Shown here: positions 21,134 through 31,132 of the stretch, piece after piece | Numbering within the stretch: the first letter of the stretch is position 1 | Layout: each line of letters opens with the position of its first letter | Source of the DNA: CAVZTA01 sp963778025 | GTDB lineage: Bacteria > Chloroflexota > Limnocylindria > Limnocylindrales > CSP1-4 | DNA length: 64,000 nucleotides | Direction of reading: 5' to 3' | Assembly: GCA_963778025.1 (NCBI GenBank) | Contig: CAVZTA010000003.1 | Span: 310,001-374,000, forward strand | Translations under genes and position numbers: made by a program | Notes under the pieces: generated by a model | What the model saw: the letters and a program-made list of their open reading frames with translations, nothing else | Database searches by the model: none | What the model was told of the DNA's origin: nothing

Positions 21134-23894
21134 ATGGCGCCTGTACAGGCGGCGACCGAGACCCGGCTTCAGGACCGTCGCGTCGAACGTGAGGCGCTCG
21201 CCGCACTGATCGGGCACGCGCGCGAGGGGACGAGTGGCGCGCTCGTGCTGCGGGGCCAGCCCGGGCTCGGCAAGACCGCACTGCTGGATGCGGTCCTGGC
21301 CCAGGCGACCGGGTGTCGTGTCATCCGGGTGGCGGGGATCGAGTCCGAGATGGAGCTCGCGTTCGCGGGCTTGCACCAGCTGTGCGCCCCGCTCCTCGGG
21401 CGCCTCGACCGCCTTCCGACGCCCCAACAGGATGCGCTCGGGACGGCGTTCGGCCTTCGGTCGGGTGGCGCCCCGGACCGCTTCCTCGTCGGGCTGGCCA
21501 CGCTGGGCCTGCTCTCCGATGCCGCCGAGCAGCAGCCACTCGTGTGCCTGGTCGACGACACGCAGTGGCTCGACAAGGCGTCGGCCCAGGTGCTCGGCTT
21601 CGTCGCGCGCCGTCTCGCCGGGGAAGGCGTGGTGATCGTGTTCGCCATCCGGGAATCGGCCGACGACCGTGACCTTTCGGGGCTCGCCGCGATGACGCTC
21701 GGACCACTGCCCGACGCTGACGCTCGCGCTGTCCTGGCGTCGGCGATCACTGGCCGAGTCGACGACTCCGTCCGCGAGCGGATCATCGCCGAAGCTCGTG
21801 GCAATCCGCTCGCGCTCCTCGAGCTGCCGCGCGGCTGGTCCGCTGCCGCGCTGGCCGGCGGATACGGCTTGCCCGACGGCGTGTCCGTCTCGGGACGGAT
21901 CGAGGAGAGCTTCCGACGTCGCGCGTCTCCGCTCTCCGATGCGACCAAGCGGCTCCTCCTCATCGCCGCGGCGGAACCCGTCGGCGATTCCAGCCTCATC
22001 TGGGCCGCCGCGCAGTCACTCGGCGTGAAACCCGAGGCAGCCGACGCGGCTGTCACGGCTGGGCTTCTGGGCGACGGAGCGGACGTGCGGTTCCGCCATC
22101 CACTCGTCCGCTCGGTGGTCTATCGGGATGCCAGGGACGACGATCGCCGCGCCGCCCACGCGGCACTTGCTGACGCGACCAGTGCCACCCTCGACCCCGA
22201 TCGTCGCGCCTGGCATCGCGCGCAAGCGGCGACTGGCTATGACGACGCGGTGGCGTCAGAGCTCGAGACATCGGCCGGGCGCGCCCAGGCCCGAGGCGGT
22301 GCCGCGGCGGCCGCAGCCTTCCTCCAGCGGGCCGTGGCGCTGACCGAGGATCCTGGGCGACGAGCCCAGCGAGCGCTCGCGGCGGCTCGGGCGAGTCTCG
22401 AAGCGGGTGCCTTCGACGACCGCTCGGGACCTGCTCGCGATGGCCGCGGCTGGAACCACGGGCGAGTTCGAGCGCGCGCTGATCGACATGATGAGCGCGC
22501 AGGTGGCATTCGCTTCGAGCCGCGGCAACGAGGCGACGCCGCTGTTGCTGGCTGCTGCCCGGCGTCTCGAGGCACTCGACCTGCGGTTCGCGCGCGAGAC
22601 GTATCTCGACACGTTCACCGCGGCGCTGTTCGGCGCGCGCCTCAACCGGGGCATCGGTCTCGCGGAGGTTGCCGACGCCGCGCGCGCGGCGCCCCGTCCG
22701 GCACCCGACGCCATCGCTGCGTCGGACCTCATGCTCGATGCGTTGATCGGCCTATCGGACGACTACCGCACCGCCATCCCGGCCTGTCGCGCAGCGCTCG
22801 AGCAGGTGACGAGCGACACCACCTCGTCAGCGGAGCGCATCCGCTGGCTCTGGCAAGGCTGCGTGATCGCGCTCGAGGTGTGGGACGACGAGCATTCGCT
22901 CCAGCTCTCGGAGCGAGGCGTGCGCACCGCCCGCGAGAGCGGCACGTTGCCGGAGCTTGCGATCGCCCTCAGTGCGTACAGCCCCGTCCTCGTCTTGTGC
23001 GGCGACTTCGCGACCGCAGCCCTGACCGTCGCCGAGAGTCGCTCGGTCGAGCAGGCGACCGGCATCAGAGCCGCGCCGTACGGCGCGATGATCTTTGCGG
23101 CCTGGCGTGGCGAGGCGTCGTTGACGCGGGACCTCGTCGAGGCGACGAGCCAGGAATCGACCGCGCGCGGCGAAGGCGTCGCCCTCGCCATCTGCGCGTA
23201 CGCACGCGCCGTGCTGTGCAATGGCCTCGGCGAGTACGAAGAGGCGCTGTCCGCCGCGGTCCTCGCCAGCGAATACGAAGAGGTCGTCGTCGAGAACTGG
23301 GGGTTGTGCGAGCTCTTCGAGCCGGCGGCCAGGCTGGGGCGCCGCGACGTCGCCGACAAGGCGCTCGAACGGCTCACGATGAAGGCTCAGGCGACCGGCA
23401 CGCACTGGGCGCTCGGCATCCTGGCGCGCTCGCAGGCCTTGCTCAGCGCCGGCGACGACGCCGACGCTCGGTTCCGCGAAGCGCTCGAGCATCTGGCGGG
23501 CACGCGCATCCGGTCGGAGGTCGCCCGGACGCATCTGCTCTATGGCGAATGGCTCCGGCACGTGGGCCGACGCGCCGAGGCGAGGGCAGAGCTGCGGACG
23601 GCGCATGACCTGTCCACGACGATCGGCATGGACGCCTTCGCGCAGCGTGCCCGGCAGGAGCTGCTCGCGACCGGCGAGCACCTGCGTCCACGGACGCAGG
23701 AAGCGCGCGAACCGCTGACCGCGCAGGAGGAGCAGATCGCTCGGCTGGCCCGCGACGGCCTGTCGAACCCCGAGATCAGCGCCCAGCTGTTCCTGAGTCC
23801 CCGGACCGTCGAGTGGCACCTGCGGAAGGTGTTCCCGAAGCTGGGCATCACCTCCCGGCGGGAGCTCGCTCGCGTCTTGCCGGCACCGCGATAG
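21134..23894 (+). CDS. LuxR-family regulator with AAA ATPase domain, copy 1 (frame-split near 22425)
   Basis: A large transcription regulator of about 919 residues. Near residue 40 is Walker A (GQPGLGKTALLD), near 145 Walker B (VCLVDDTQWLD), then a winged-helix/TPR-like sensor region. The frame changes near 22425, where GACGACC should read GACGAC before GCTCGGGACCTG. The second segment ends in a LuxR-type helix-turn-helix (EEQIARLARDGLSNPEISAQ and TVEWHLRKVF). The family (LAL/MalT-like) senses a small ligand and activates transcription. ATG 21134 is chosen; a GTG 15 bp upstream is possible. A second copy follows 43 bp later. It may control the nearby hydrolase operators (inference). Confidence 0.87.
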
Positions 23895-23937
23895 TCACGC
23901 GAACGACGCGCTGAGCGCCACGAGGATCGATGTCCTG

Positions 23938-26695
23938 ATGCGATCCGCGCCTGACACCACTCGACCCCTCATCGACCGTCGTGCCGAGACCGCGCGTCTT
24001 GAGGCCTTGCTCGAGGGGGCACGCAGCGGGCACAGCGGGGCGGTCGTCGTGCGCGGCGACCCCGGTGTCGGGAAGACCGCGCTCCTCGACGACCTGCTCA
24101 CGCGCGCCGTTGGCTGTCGTCTGATCCGAGCCGCGGGGGTGGAGTCGGAGATGGAGCTTGCGTTCGCCGCGCTCCAGCAACTCTGTGCTCCGATCCTCGA
24201 CCATGTCGATCTGCTGCCCGATCCACAGCGCGCGGCGTTGGGCATCGCGTTCGGGCGCCAGAGCGGAGCGCCGCCCGGATCGCTTCCTGGTCGGGCTCGC
24301 CATCCTGGGTCTGCTGTCCGAGGTCGCGGAAACGCAGCCGCTCGTCTGCCTGGTCGACGATGCCCAGTGGCTCGATCGGGCCTCCGCGCAGGTGCTGGGC
24401 TTCGTGGCGCGCCGTCTCGCAGCCGAGGCCGTCGTCATGATCTTCGCGGTCCGCGAGCCGTGGGACGGCACGGATCTCACCGGACTGCCCGAGCTGTCCG
24501 TCGGTCCATTGCGGGACGCCGACGCGCGGAGGCTGCTCGCGTCGGCGATGCCCGGGAAGCTCGACGAACCCGTTCGCGATCGGATCCTGGCGGAGTCTCG
24601 AGGCAACCCGCTCGCCTTGCTGGAACTGCCCTTGGCATGGACGCCGGCAGCCCTTGCCGGTGGCTTCGGTATCCCGGGTCTCTCCGTGTCCGGCCGGATC
24701 GAGGAGGGTTTCCGGCGCCGCCTGACGCCGCTGTCCGACGAAAGCCGGCAGCTCCTGCTGCTGGCAGCCGCGGACCCGGTCGGCGACACGCAGGTCATCT
24801 GGGCCGCCGCGCGGCGCCTCGGCATCCCGGAAAGCGCGGCGACGGGGGCGGTAGCGACCGGTCTCGTCGAGGACGGATCGACGCTGCGCTTCCGGCATCC
24901 GCTGGTCCGGTCGGTGGTCTACCAGGACGCACCAGCCGGCGACCGACGGGAGGTCCATGCCGCGCTCGCTGCGGTGACCGACGCGGACGAGGACCCGGAT
25001 CGGCGTGTCTGGCACCTCGCCTCGGCGACGAGCGGCACCGACGAGGAGGTCGCCGCCGATCTCGAACGATCCGCCGGCCGGGCACAGGCACGCGGCGGGA
25101 TGGCCGCCGCAGCGGCCTTCCTCGGGCGGGCGGTCTCGATGACCCCGGATCGCTCAGGGCGCACCGAGCGCGCCCTGGCCGCCGCGCAGGCGTTCATCCA
25201 GGCCGGAAGCACCGATACCGCGCTCAAGCTCCTGGACCTGGCTGCCCCAGCCGTGAGCGACGAGTTCCAGCAGGCGCGAGTCGACCTGCTCCGCGCGCAC
25301 GCAACCATGGCGTCGTTCGGGCCAGACGGTCCGACGCTGCTCCTGAAGGCCGCTCGGCGGATCGAGCCTTTCGACGTCGACCTCGCCCGCGAGACCTATC
25401 TGATCGCGTGGGGCGGCACCGTGGTCGCCGGTCAGGATGAGGTCGGCCTCGACATCTGCGCCGCTGTCCGAACGGTTCCCGTGTCCGAGACGGCTGGAGC
25501 ACTCGAGCTCCTCCTCGACGGCGTCTGCCGGATGACGATCGATGGACCAGCCGCGGCGGTCCCGATCCTCCAGCGTGCAGCCGCCGCGGCCGCAGAGCTG
25601 CCCGTCGAGGACGTGATGCGTTGGGGCTGGGCGGCGGTGGCCGCCAGCAGCGCGGTCTGGGACGAGGAGTTGCAGCGCGCGACGCTCGTGCGACACATCC
25701 AGCTGCTGCGCGATGCGGGCGCACTTGGGCAGCTGCCGATCCCCCTCTCGGCGCTCGGCGTCGCGACCGCCAAGACCGGCGACTTCATCGGCGCCTCGGC
25801 GATCGTCGCGGAGAGCCAGAGCGTCGCCGCGGCGACCGGAAGCCCGCTCGGGTCATACACCGCGCTGCGCATCGCCGCCCTTCGCGGCCGGGAGGCCGAG
25901 GCGATCCCGATGATCTCGAAGGCGATCGAGCAGGCAGCCGCCATCGGGCAGGGACTCTTCGAGCGCCAAGCCCATGGCGCGGCGGCGGTGCTGTACAACG
26001 GCCTCGGTCGGTATGAGGACGCCGCGTCCGCCGCCCGGATCGCCGCCTCTCACCGCGGCGACCATCCGTCGGCCAGCCTTGGGCTGCCGGAGCTCGTGGA
26101 GGCGGAGGCTCGGCGCGGTGACCTCCGACGAGCAGCAGCGGCCTTCGACCGACTGGCCGAGATGACGCATCCATGCGGGTCGGATTACCCGCTGGGCATC
26201 GAAGCCCGCTGCCGCGCACTGACCGTCGATGGACCGTCCGCAGAAGCGCTCTACCGCGAGGCGATCGACCGACTCGGCCGTACGGAGATGCGTCCGGAGC
26301 TCGCACGAGCGCACCTCGTCTACGGCGAATGGCTCCGTCGCGAGGGTCGTCGCGTCGACGCTCGAGGACAGTTGCGGATCGCGCACGACCAGTTCGAAGA
26401 GATCGGCATGGAGGCGTTCGGTGAGCGCGCGAGTCGTGAGCTGCTGGCGACGGGCGAAAAGGTCCGCAAACGGCGTCACGAGACGCGCGACGAGCTCACG
26501 CCGCAGGAACTCCAGATCGCGCGACTTGCCAGCGACGGGCTGACGAATCCGGAGATCGGCGCGCAACTGTTCCTCAGTCGCCGGACCGTGGAGTGGCATC
26601 TGCGGAAGGTGTTCGACAAGCTCGAGATCGGTTCTCGTCGCGAGCTGCCCGCAGCACTCCGACGCGTCGCCGGTGCTTCCCGGGTCAACGCCTGA
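23938..26695 (+). CDS. LuxR-family regulator with AAA ATPase domain, copy 2 (frame-split near 24275)
   Basis: Paralogue of the preceding gene with the same architecture, about 918 residues. Walker A is GDPGVGKTALLD and Walker B is VCLVDDAQWLD; the C-terminal helix-turn-helix has ELQIARLASDGLTNPEIGAQ and TVEWHLRKVFDKLEI. The frame changes near 24275, where GCGCCGCCCGGATCGC would be in frame with one C fewer (compare GAPDRFLVGL in copy 1). The sensor regions of the two copies differ much more than the ATPase and DNA-binding ends, so they should sense different signals (inference). ATG 23938 has no strong ribosome binding site, and translation may depend on copy 1. Confidence 0.87.
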
Positions 26696-26889
26696 GCGTC
26701 CCTCTCGACGGCGCCGGCCGCGCCGGCGCACGCAGCGACCTCACAGGTCGCAGCGTCTGCCCGCGGTACGGAGCATCGACCCGGCGCAAACCAGTGACCT
26801 CGCGGGCGCGAATGGATCGCCGCCGGACGCAGAGTCACCACACCGTGGCGGTCGACAGCCGCGCAAGAGGGGGCAACGGAGTCGGACCG

Positions 26890-27333
26890 ATGGACATGAG
26901 GCTCGAGCTGATCGTGCTCCCTGTCACTGACGTCGACCGTGCCAAGTCGTTCTACCGATCAGCGGGCTTCCGGGAGGACATGGACTACGCGGCCGGCGAC
27001 GACTTCCGGGTCGTCCAGTTCACGCCGCCAGGCTCGGAGGCATCGATCACGTTCGGGAAGGGGATCACCGGCGCTGTCCCCGGTTCGGTCCAGGGGATCG
27101 TCCTCGTCGTGCGCGACGTCGAGGCCGCGTCGGCGGAGCTTTGCCAGCGCGGAATCGAAGTCGGCGACGTGTTTCACGACATCGGCGGCGTCTTCTATCA
27201 CGAGTCGCCGTTCTATGAGATCCCGGGGCCGGATCCCGATCGACGCAGCTACGGCTCGTTCGCGCGGTTCCAGGACCCCGACGGCAACGGTTGGGTCCTT
27301 CAGGAGGTGCCCAAGCGGGCGCCCGGGCGCTGA
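26890..27333 (+). CDS. VOC family (glyoxalase/bleomycin-resistance fold) protein
   Basis: 147 residues from ATG 26890. It opens with the typical beta strand (ELIVLPVTDVDRAKSFYRSA) and ends FARFQDPDGNGWVLQEVPKR, the standard second metal-binding region with Glu. Middle motif GIVLVVRDVEAASAEL marks the second beta-alpha-beta module. VOC proteins are metal-dependent isomerases, dioxygenases or binding proteins; this subgroup is commonly found beside stress regulators. The pirin gene follows 65 bp downstream, and the pair may share a transcript. Function beyond the fold is not determined. Confidence 0.85.
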   Translation: MDMRLELIVLPVTDVDRAKSFYRSAGFREDMDYAAGDDFRVVQFTPPGSEASITFGKGITGAVPGSVQGIVLVVRDVEAASAELCQRGIEVGDVFHDIGGVFYHESPFYEIPGPDPDRRSYGSFARFQDPDGNGWVLQEVPKRAPGR

Positions 27334-27398
27334 CCGGCTTGGCTTCCGCTGAGTCCACGGTCACCATCGAGCGCGGACCAAGGCTGCGGGAGGCTGTG

Positions 27399-28154
27399 AT
27401 GTCGACGCGAACGAAGAACGTGACGATCCGCGAGGCCAGCACCATCTGGCACGAAGCGGGTGGCTGGTTCGACGCCCGCTGGCACTTCTCGTTCGACCGC
27501 TACCGGGATCCCGACCAGATGGGCGTCGGTGCCCTGCGCGTGTTCAACGACGACCGGATCATCGCGGGCGCCGAGTGGCCGCTGCATCCGCACCGGGACA
27601 TCGAGTCCCTGACGTACGTCGTATCGGGACACTTCCTCCACGCGGACTCGCTGGGTAACGACGGCGGACTCGAACCGGGTGCCGCGCAGGTGATGACCTT
27701 CTCGCACCGGGGCGATCTGCACTCCGAGAAGAACGGCTCCACCGACGAACCGATGCGGTTCATCCAGTTCTGGATCCTGCCCAGCGTGCGAGGTCTCGAG
27801 ACCAGCGTCCAGCAGCGGCAGTACACGGTCGAGGATCGGACGGATCGCTGGCTCCAGATCATGGGGCCGGCGGGGACCGAGGGGCTCGACCTGGCCCAGG
27901 ATGCTCGGGCGCTCGTCGCCCATCTCACCGATCGTGGGCAGCTCGAGCACGAGTTCGCGGCCGGCCGCGGCGGCTACCTGTATGTCATCGATGGCCGTGT
28001 GGAGCTCGATGGCGACCTGCTCCGGACCGGTGACGCCGCCAAGATCACGGGTGCCACCGCGTTGACGTTACGCACCGGCCTCGCGGCCGAGCTCATCCTG
28101 ATCGACGTCCCCCTGGAGTTCGAGCCCATCGGGGTCTGGTCTGGCGAACAGTGA
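27399..28154 (+). CDS. Pirin family protein
   Basis: 251 residues from ATG 27399. The N-terminal cupin has the metal-binding pattern of pirins: HPHRDIESLTYVVSG, then a Glu further on (GDLHSEKNGS) before MRFIQFWILPS. The C-terminal cupin is GGYLYVIDGRVELDGDLL. Pirins are non-haem iron proteins, some with quercetin dioxygenase activity, others acting as redox-sensing partners. It follows the VOC gene on the same strand and precedes the HdeD-like gene; the three fit a stress-response block. Confidence 0.88.
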   Translation: MSTRTKNVTIREASTIWHEAGGWFDARWHFSFDRYRDPDQMGVGALRVFNDDRIIAGAEWPLHPHRDIESLTYVVSGHFLHADSLGNDGGLEPGAAQVMTFSHRGDLHSEKNGSTDEPMRFIQFWILPSVRGLETSVQQRQYTVEDRTDRWLQIMGPAGTEGLDLAQDARALVAHLTDRGQLEHEFAAGRGGYLYVIDGRVELDGDLLRTGDAAKITGATALTLRTGLAAELILIDVPLEFEPIGVWSGEQ

Positions 28155-28206
28155 ACCGGGCGAAGCGCCACTGAGAGCACGCTCCATGGAAGTTCCGAGC
28201 GTCCGG

Positions 28207-28270
28207 GCTAATCCAGTCATCGACCGGCGCTAATCCAGTCATCGACCGGCGGGAATCCAGTCATCGCACC
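28207..28270 (+). promoter_or_regulatory. Three iterated 22-bp repeats upstream of the HdeD-like gene
   Basis: GCTAATCCAGTCATCGACCG occurs identically at 28207 and 28229, and a diverged third unit (GGAATCCAGTCATCGCACCG) at 28251. The period of 22 bp is about two helical turns, so three protein units could bind along one face. The core CCAGTCATCGACCGGC is the same word as at 16450-16478 and 19708-19736 with one base fewer, in the same orientation relative to the gene. It ends 110 bp before the start at 28381. Confidence 0.65.
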
Positions 28271-28380
28271 GTAGCGCCGTCGTACGTGACACGAAGAGCA
28301 TCACCCCAGAGACGCACGGATCCCTCGATCGAACGGCCGCCAGGTGGTGGCCCGGATCCGGCGTCGGGACGGAGGTCGTG

Positions 28381-29094
28381 GTGCTGACCACATTGGCGGC
28401 CCAGAACTGGGCCATGTTCGCGCTCCGGGGGGTCCTCGCGATCGCCCTCGGGGTGCTCATCTTCATCGCGCCAGGGCCCTCGCTGGCCGCGTTGATCCTG
28501 GTCTTCGCGGCGTACGCCATCGTCGACGGGATCCTCTTGACGGTGCTCGGTCTGGCGGTCCCGTTCGCCTCGCGCTGGCTGTTCGTGGTCGGCGGGGTCC
28601 TCGCGATCGCGCTGGGTGTCTACACCCTGTTCAACCCGGGCGTGACGGCGACCGCGCTGGCCATCCTGATCGGCCTGTTCGCGATCGTCCGCGGCGTGAG
28701 CGAGGCGGGCTTCGCGATCGCCCTGCGCCGGCAGATCCCGGACGCCTGGCTGTACGTCCTGAGCGGCGTCGTGGCCGTCGTCTTCGGTGTCTACCTCGTG
28801 ACGGCTCCGACCGACGGCGCGCTCGCGCTCCTGTTCCTCATCGGCTTCTACGCCCTGTTCGCGGGCGTCATGTACCTCGTCATCGGCTTCCGCCTGCGAG
28901 GCCTCGACAAGCGAGCTCACCGCCGCCTCGAGCACGTCAGCGACGGCGTCCTGACGCCGCCCGCGGGACGAATACCGGAACCACCTCGAAAACCACCAGC
29001 TGAGTCATCGAAGGAGAACCTGACATGCACGGAGACGGGAACGTGGACTTCAGCGCACAGCTCGACGACCTTGAGCAGCGGGTCAAGCATCTGA
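28381..29094 (+). CDS. HdeD-like (DUF308) membrane protein
   Basis: About 237 residues with six transmembrane segments in three pairs (ALRGVLAIALGVLIFIAPGP near the start, LFVVGGVLAIALGVYTLFNP in the middle, YVLSGVVAVVFGVYLVTAP later), the DUF308 repeat pattern. E. coli HdeD aids acid resistance at high cell density. GTG 28381 is chosen because GGAGG ends 5 bp before it. The last 60 residues are hydrophilic and run 70 bp into the next gene in another frame, which is unusual; the membrane domain ends near 28920, so a hidden frame change and an earlier true stop (for example 29003) are possible. Three operator-like repeats lie upstream. Confidence 0.8.
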   Translation: MLTTLAAQNWAMFALRGVLAIALGVLIFIAPGPSLAALILVFAAYAIVDGILLTVLGLAVPFASRWLFVVGGVLAIALGVYTLFNPGVTATALAILIGLFAIVRGVSEAGFAIALRRQIPDAWLYVLSGVVAVVFGVYLVTAPTDGALALLFLIGFYALFAGVMYLVIGFRLRGLDKRAHRRLEHVSDGVLTPPAGRIPEPPRKPPAESSKENLTCTETGTWTSAHSSTTLSSGSSI

Positions 29095-29472
29095 AGGACG
29101 CCGCCACCAGCGCGGCGACGCGAGAACCACCAGCAGCTCCAGAAGCGGATCGACGACGCCCACGCGGATGCCGACCGCGCGATCGCGGCGGCGAACCAGG
29201 AAGCCAACGCGACGGCCCGCGAGATCGACAGCGGCTGGGAGAAGATGCGGGCCGACGCCAAGGCGCGCGCCGAGGAGCTCAAGGCGAAGGCCAAGCGACG
29301 GGCCGATCAGCTCGACGCGAATGTCGCCGACTCGGACGCCGATTGGGCGATCGCCGACGCGAACGCCGCGATCAATTACGCGGACTGGGCCGTCGAGAAC
29401 GCCCGTCTCGCGGTCCTCGACGCGATCGACGCCCGCATCTACGCGGACGAGCGGGCGGCCGCGCTCGTCTAG
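29025..29472 (+). CDS. Small charged coiled-coil protein (frame-split near 29117)
   Basis: About 148 residues; the family is not recognised. ATG 29025 has AAGGAG at good spacing. The first frame gives DFSAQLDDLEQRVKHLKDAA; after removal of one base near 29117 it continues ENHQQLQKRIDDAHADADRA, REIDSGWEKMRADAKAR and DWAIADANAAINYADWAVE to the stop at 29472. The composition (Ala, Asp, Glu, Lys, Arg) and spacing indicate a long helical bundle with no membrane segment. Position directly after the HdeD-like gene suggests co-transcription and a stress-related role, but that is inference. Confidence 0.65.
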
Positions 29473-29496
29473 CCTGGTCCATCGAGCGGACGCTGC

Positions 29497-29524
29497 GGCC
29501 GCGCCGGCAATCCCCGGCGCGGCC
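29497..29524 (+). terminator. GC-rich hairpin between the coiled-coil gene and tRNA-Lys
   Basis: GGCCGCGCCGG pairs with CCGGCGCGGCC across a 6-base loop, starting 24 bp after the stop at 29472. There is no T tract, so it may be a pause or Rho-dependent element. Confidence 0.45.
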
Positions 29525-29652
29525 CGTGCCGCGACCCTCATCGCGATCGTGATCGTGCCGTGAACTGACGAGCCGGCGAGACGTCACATGGCGTCCACCG
29601 GCCGACCGTGTCGCTCGCCTCGCCGACGTCGGCGCCCGCGTACCCTTCGGGC

Positions 29653-29727
29653 GGGCCCGTAGCTCAGTGGTAGAGCAGGGGACTTTTAATCCCTTGGTCC
29701 TGGGTTCGAATCCCAGCGGGCTCACCA
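29653..29727 (+). tRNA. tRNA-Lys (anticodon TTT)
   Basis: A complete 75-base tRNA with encoded CCA. The acceptor arm GGGCCCG pairs with CGGGCTC (one G-T pair), the D arm is AGCTCAGTGGTAGAGC, the anticodon loop CTTTTAA gives UUU (Lys), and the T arm CTGGGTTCGAATCCCAG is canonical. No duplicated 3' end that would mark an integrated element was seen close by. Confidence 0.97.
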
Positions 29728-29885
29728 CATAGCAAGTTCAGTCTGGCGGTCGCGGCTGTCGCGCGGGCGATCCTGGTGTAGCCATTTGTGGATGAACGCG
29801 CCGTCCGGACGCTCGCGATCGTCGGTCGTCGCTTGGCTCAATCAAGCCCCTAGCGGCTCCCGCGCCACGCGCTTACCGTCGAACC

Positions 29886-29981
29886 GTGCGCATGCTCCTG
29901 ATCGCCGCGCTGATCATCGGGGCGCTCATCGTCGCGGGAATCGTCCTGCAGCCAGGCTTGATGGCCCGTTACATCCATTGA
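29886..29981 (+). CDS. Possible 31-residue single-span membrane peptide
   Basis: GTG 29886 (or ATG 29892) opens a short frame ending at TGA 29981. It reads MLLIAALIIGALIVAGIVL, a clean transmembrane helix, then QPGLMARYIH. No ribosome binding site is seen, so translation would be leaderless or absent. It is included because the hydrophobic helix and short polar tail are protein-like, but chance cannot be excluded. Confidence 0.25.
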   Translation: MRMLLIAALIIGALIVAGIVLQPGLMARYIH

Positions 29982-30037
29982 CGGCTGCGCGCCCACGATC
30001 AGAAAGGGCAACAGGGGTTGAGATGTTGTTGACGGCA

Positions 30038-30070
30038 GCCATGGGGTCGGCGACCAGCCGACCCCATGGC
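30038..30070. terminator. Perfect 14-bp hairpin
   Basis: GCCATGGGGTCGGC pairs perfectly with GCCGACCCCATGGC around the loop GACCA. A smaller stem (CAACA with TGTTG) lies just before it at about 30010-30027. There is no T tract on either strand. It sits between the small peptide frame and the end of the DUF4386 gene, so it may end transcripts from both sides. Confidence 0.5.
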
Positions 30071-30316
30071 AATCAGCTGCCGGTGGCGGTGCCGGCGATC
30101 TCGGTGAAGGCGAACGGCTGCGGGTCGCTTGCGAGTCCCACGCAGCTTGTCGACCGTCAGCGGCCATCCAGACCGCGGCTCCAGGTCACGGTTGCCGGTC
30201 AGGTGCGCAAGGCGAAAGCGCTCGAGACCGGCCGACGGACATCGACCGCCACACCGAGTTCAGTCATCTGTTTCCCTTCCGCACATTCGCTGCCCGATGC
30301 AGGTTTCGGCTATCGA
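30071..30316. other. Intergenic stretch without a supportable gene
   Basis: Codon bias here is weaker than in the neighbours. On the minus strand a 22-codon frame from ATG 30273 reads VAVDVRRPVSSAFALRT before a stop, which vaguely resembles the first strand of an SRPBCC-type protein. I cannot extend it in any frame and do not annotate it as a gene. Confidence 0.4.
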
Positions 30317-31030
30317 TCAGGACTCGACGGTCCGTGACCTGACGAGCAAGGCGATCGCAAGGCCTGCGAGCCAGACCAGAGAACCAACGAAGGCGAACGG
30401 TCCGGCCAATGGCCCGATCCAATTGGTCAGGGCGAAGCCAAGGCCCGCGATGACGCCCACCACGCTCAAGGGACGCGGAAGTCGCCCCGAACGCGCACCG
30501 ATGACAGCCCAACCGATCCATGCCAATCCGACTGCATAGCTCCCCGCCGACCGCATCCCACCAGCGACGACACTGATCAGCAAGTTGAAGCCGGTGAGGT
30601 CGGTTACGCCAGCGGCAAGAGCCAGCTCGCCGGTCTGCTTACTGTCGACGAACAGCGCGTAGAAGACCGTTTCCTGCTGGATCGCGCCGGCAGCGACAAA
30701 CGCCGCCCCACCGACGACTCCGGCGATCATGGCCATCGAGCCAACGAGTCCGTCGGTCCCGAGGTAGCGACCCAGGCTCACGGCCATGAAGATGAGCGCG
30801 GTGCCGAGAAGCAGCTGGACGGTTGCCTCGGCGGTCAGCACCGCGAGGTTCTCGGCCACCCGCGCAGGGACAAATCGATCGGCGATCCCGGGAAGCGCTC
30901 CGCTTCCGATCACGGCCACGACGAGCGCGGCCAGGAGGGACCCGAGCGCGGCCAGAGCCCCGTAGGCTGCGGGTGCGGGCGACCCGGTCCGCAGTTGCGA
31001 GTGCCTGACATATGTGCTTGCGACCGCCAT
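30317..31030 (-). CDS. DUF4386-family membrane protein
   Basis: 237 residues from ATG 31030, preceded by AAGGAG. About six transmembrane helices (for example YGALAALGSLLAALVVAVI near residue 25, VQLLLGTALIFMAVSLGRYL near 85, VGVIAGLGFALTNWIGPLAG near 195). The layout and motifs match DUF4386, a family of unknown function common in soil bacteria and often near stress regulators. It is divergent from the histidine kinase at 31196, with a palindromic site at 31133-31150 between them, so it may be a target of that two-component pair. Confidence 0.75.
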   Translation of the reverse strand: MAVASTYVRHSQLRTGSPAPAAYGALAALGSLLAALVVAVIGSGALPGIADRFVPARVAENLAVLTAEATVQLLLGTALIFMAVSLGRYLGTDGLVGSMAMIAGVVGGAAFVAAGAIQQETVFYALFVDSKQTGELALAAGVTDLTGFNLLISVVAGGMRSAGSYAVGLAWIGWAVIGARSGRLPRPLSVVGVIAGLGFALTNWIGPLAGPFAFVGSLVWLAGLAIALLVRSRTVES

Positions 31031-31132
31031 TCGACTTCTCCTTGCGAACGTAGGCTCTCGGCCTGGTGCACAGCGTCCCCCGCCCAGGTGCCGTCCCGCA
31101 TGGGGACGGATGCCCGAAGTCGGTGGGTCGCG

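Noticed and set aside
28900..29094. Treating the hydrophilic tail of the HdeD-like protein as a real domain
   Set aside because: It has no predicted order, overlaps the next gene in another frame and looks like read-through past a lost stop, so I only flag the uncertainty.
29372..29728. An apparent minus-strand gene covering tRNA-Lys, beginning MVSPLGFEPRTKG
   Set aside because: It is the antisense translation of the tRNA, a well-known false prediction; the tRNA fold is perfect.
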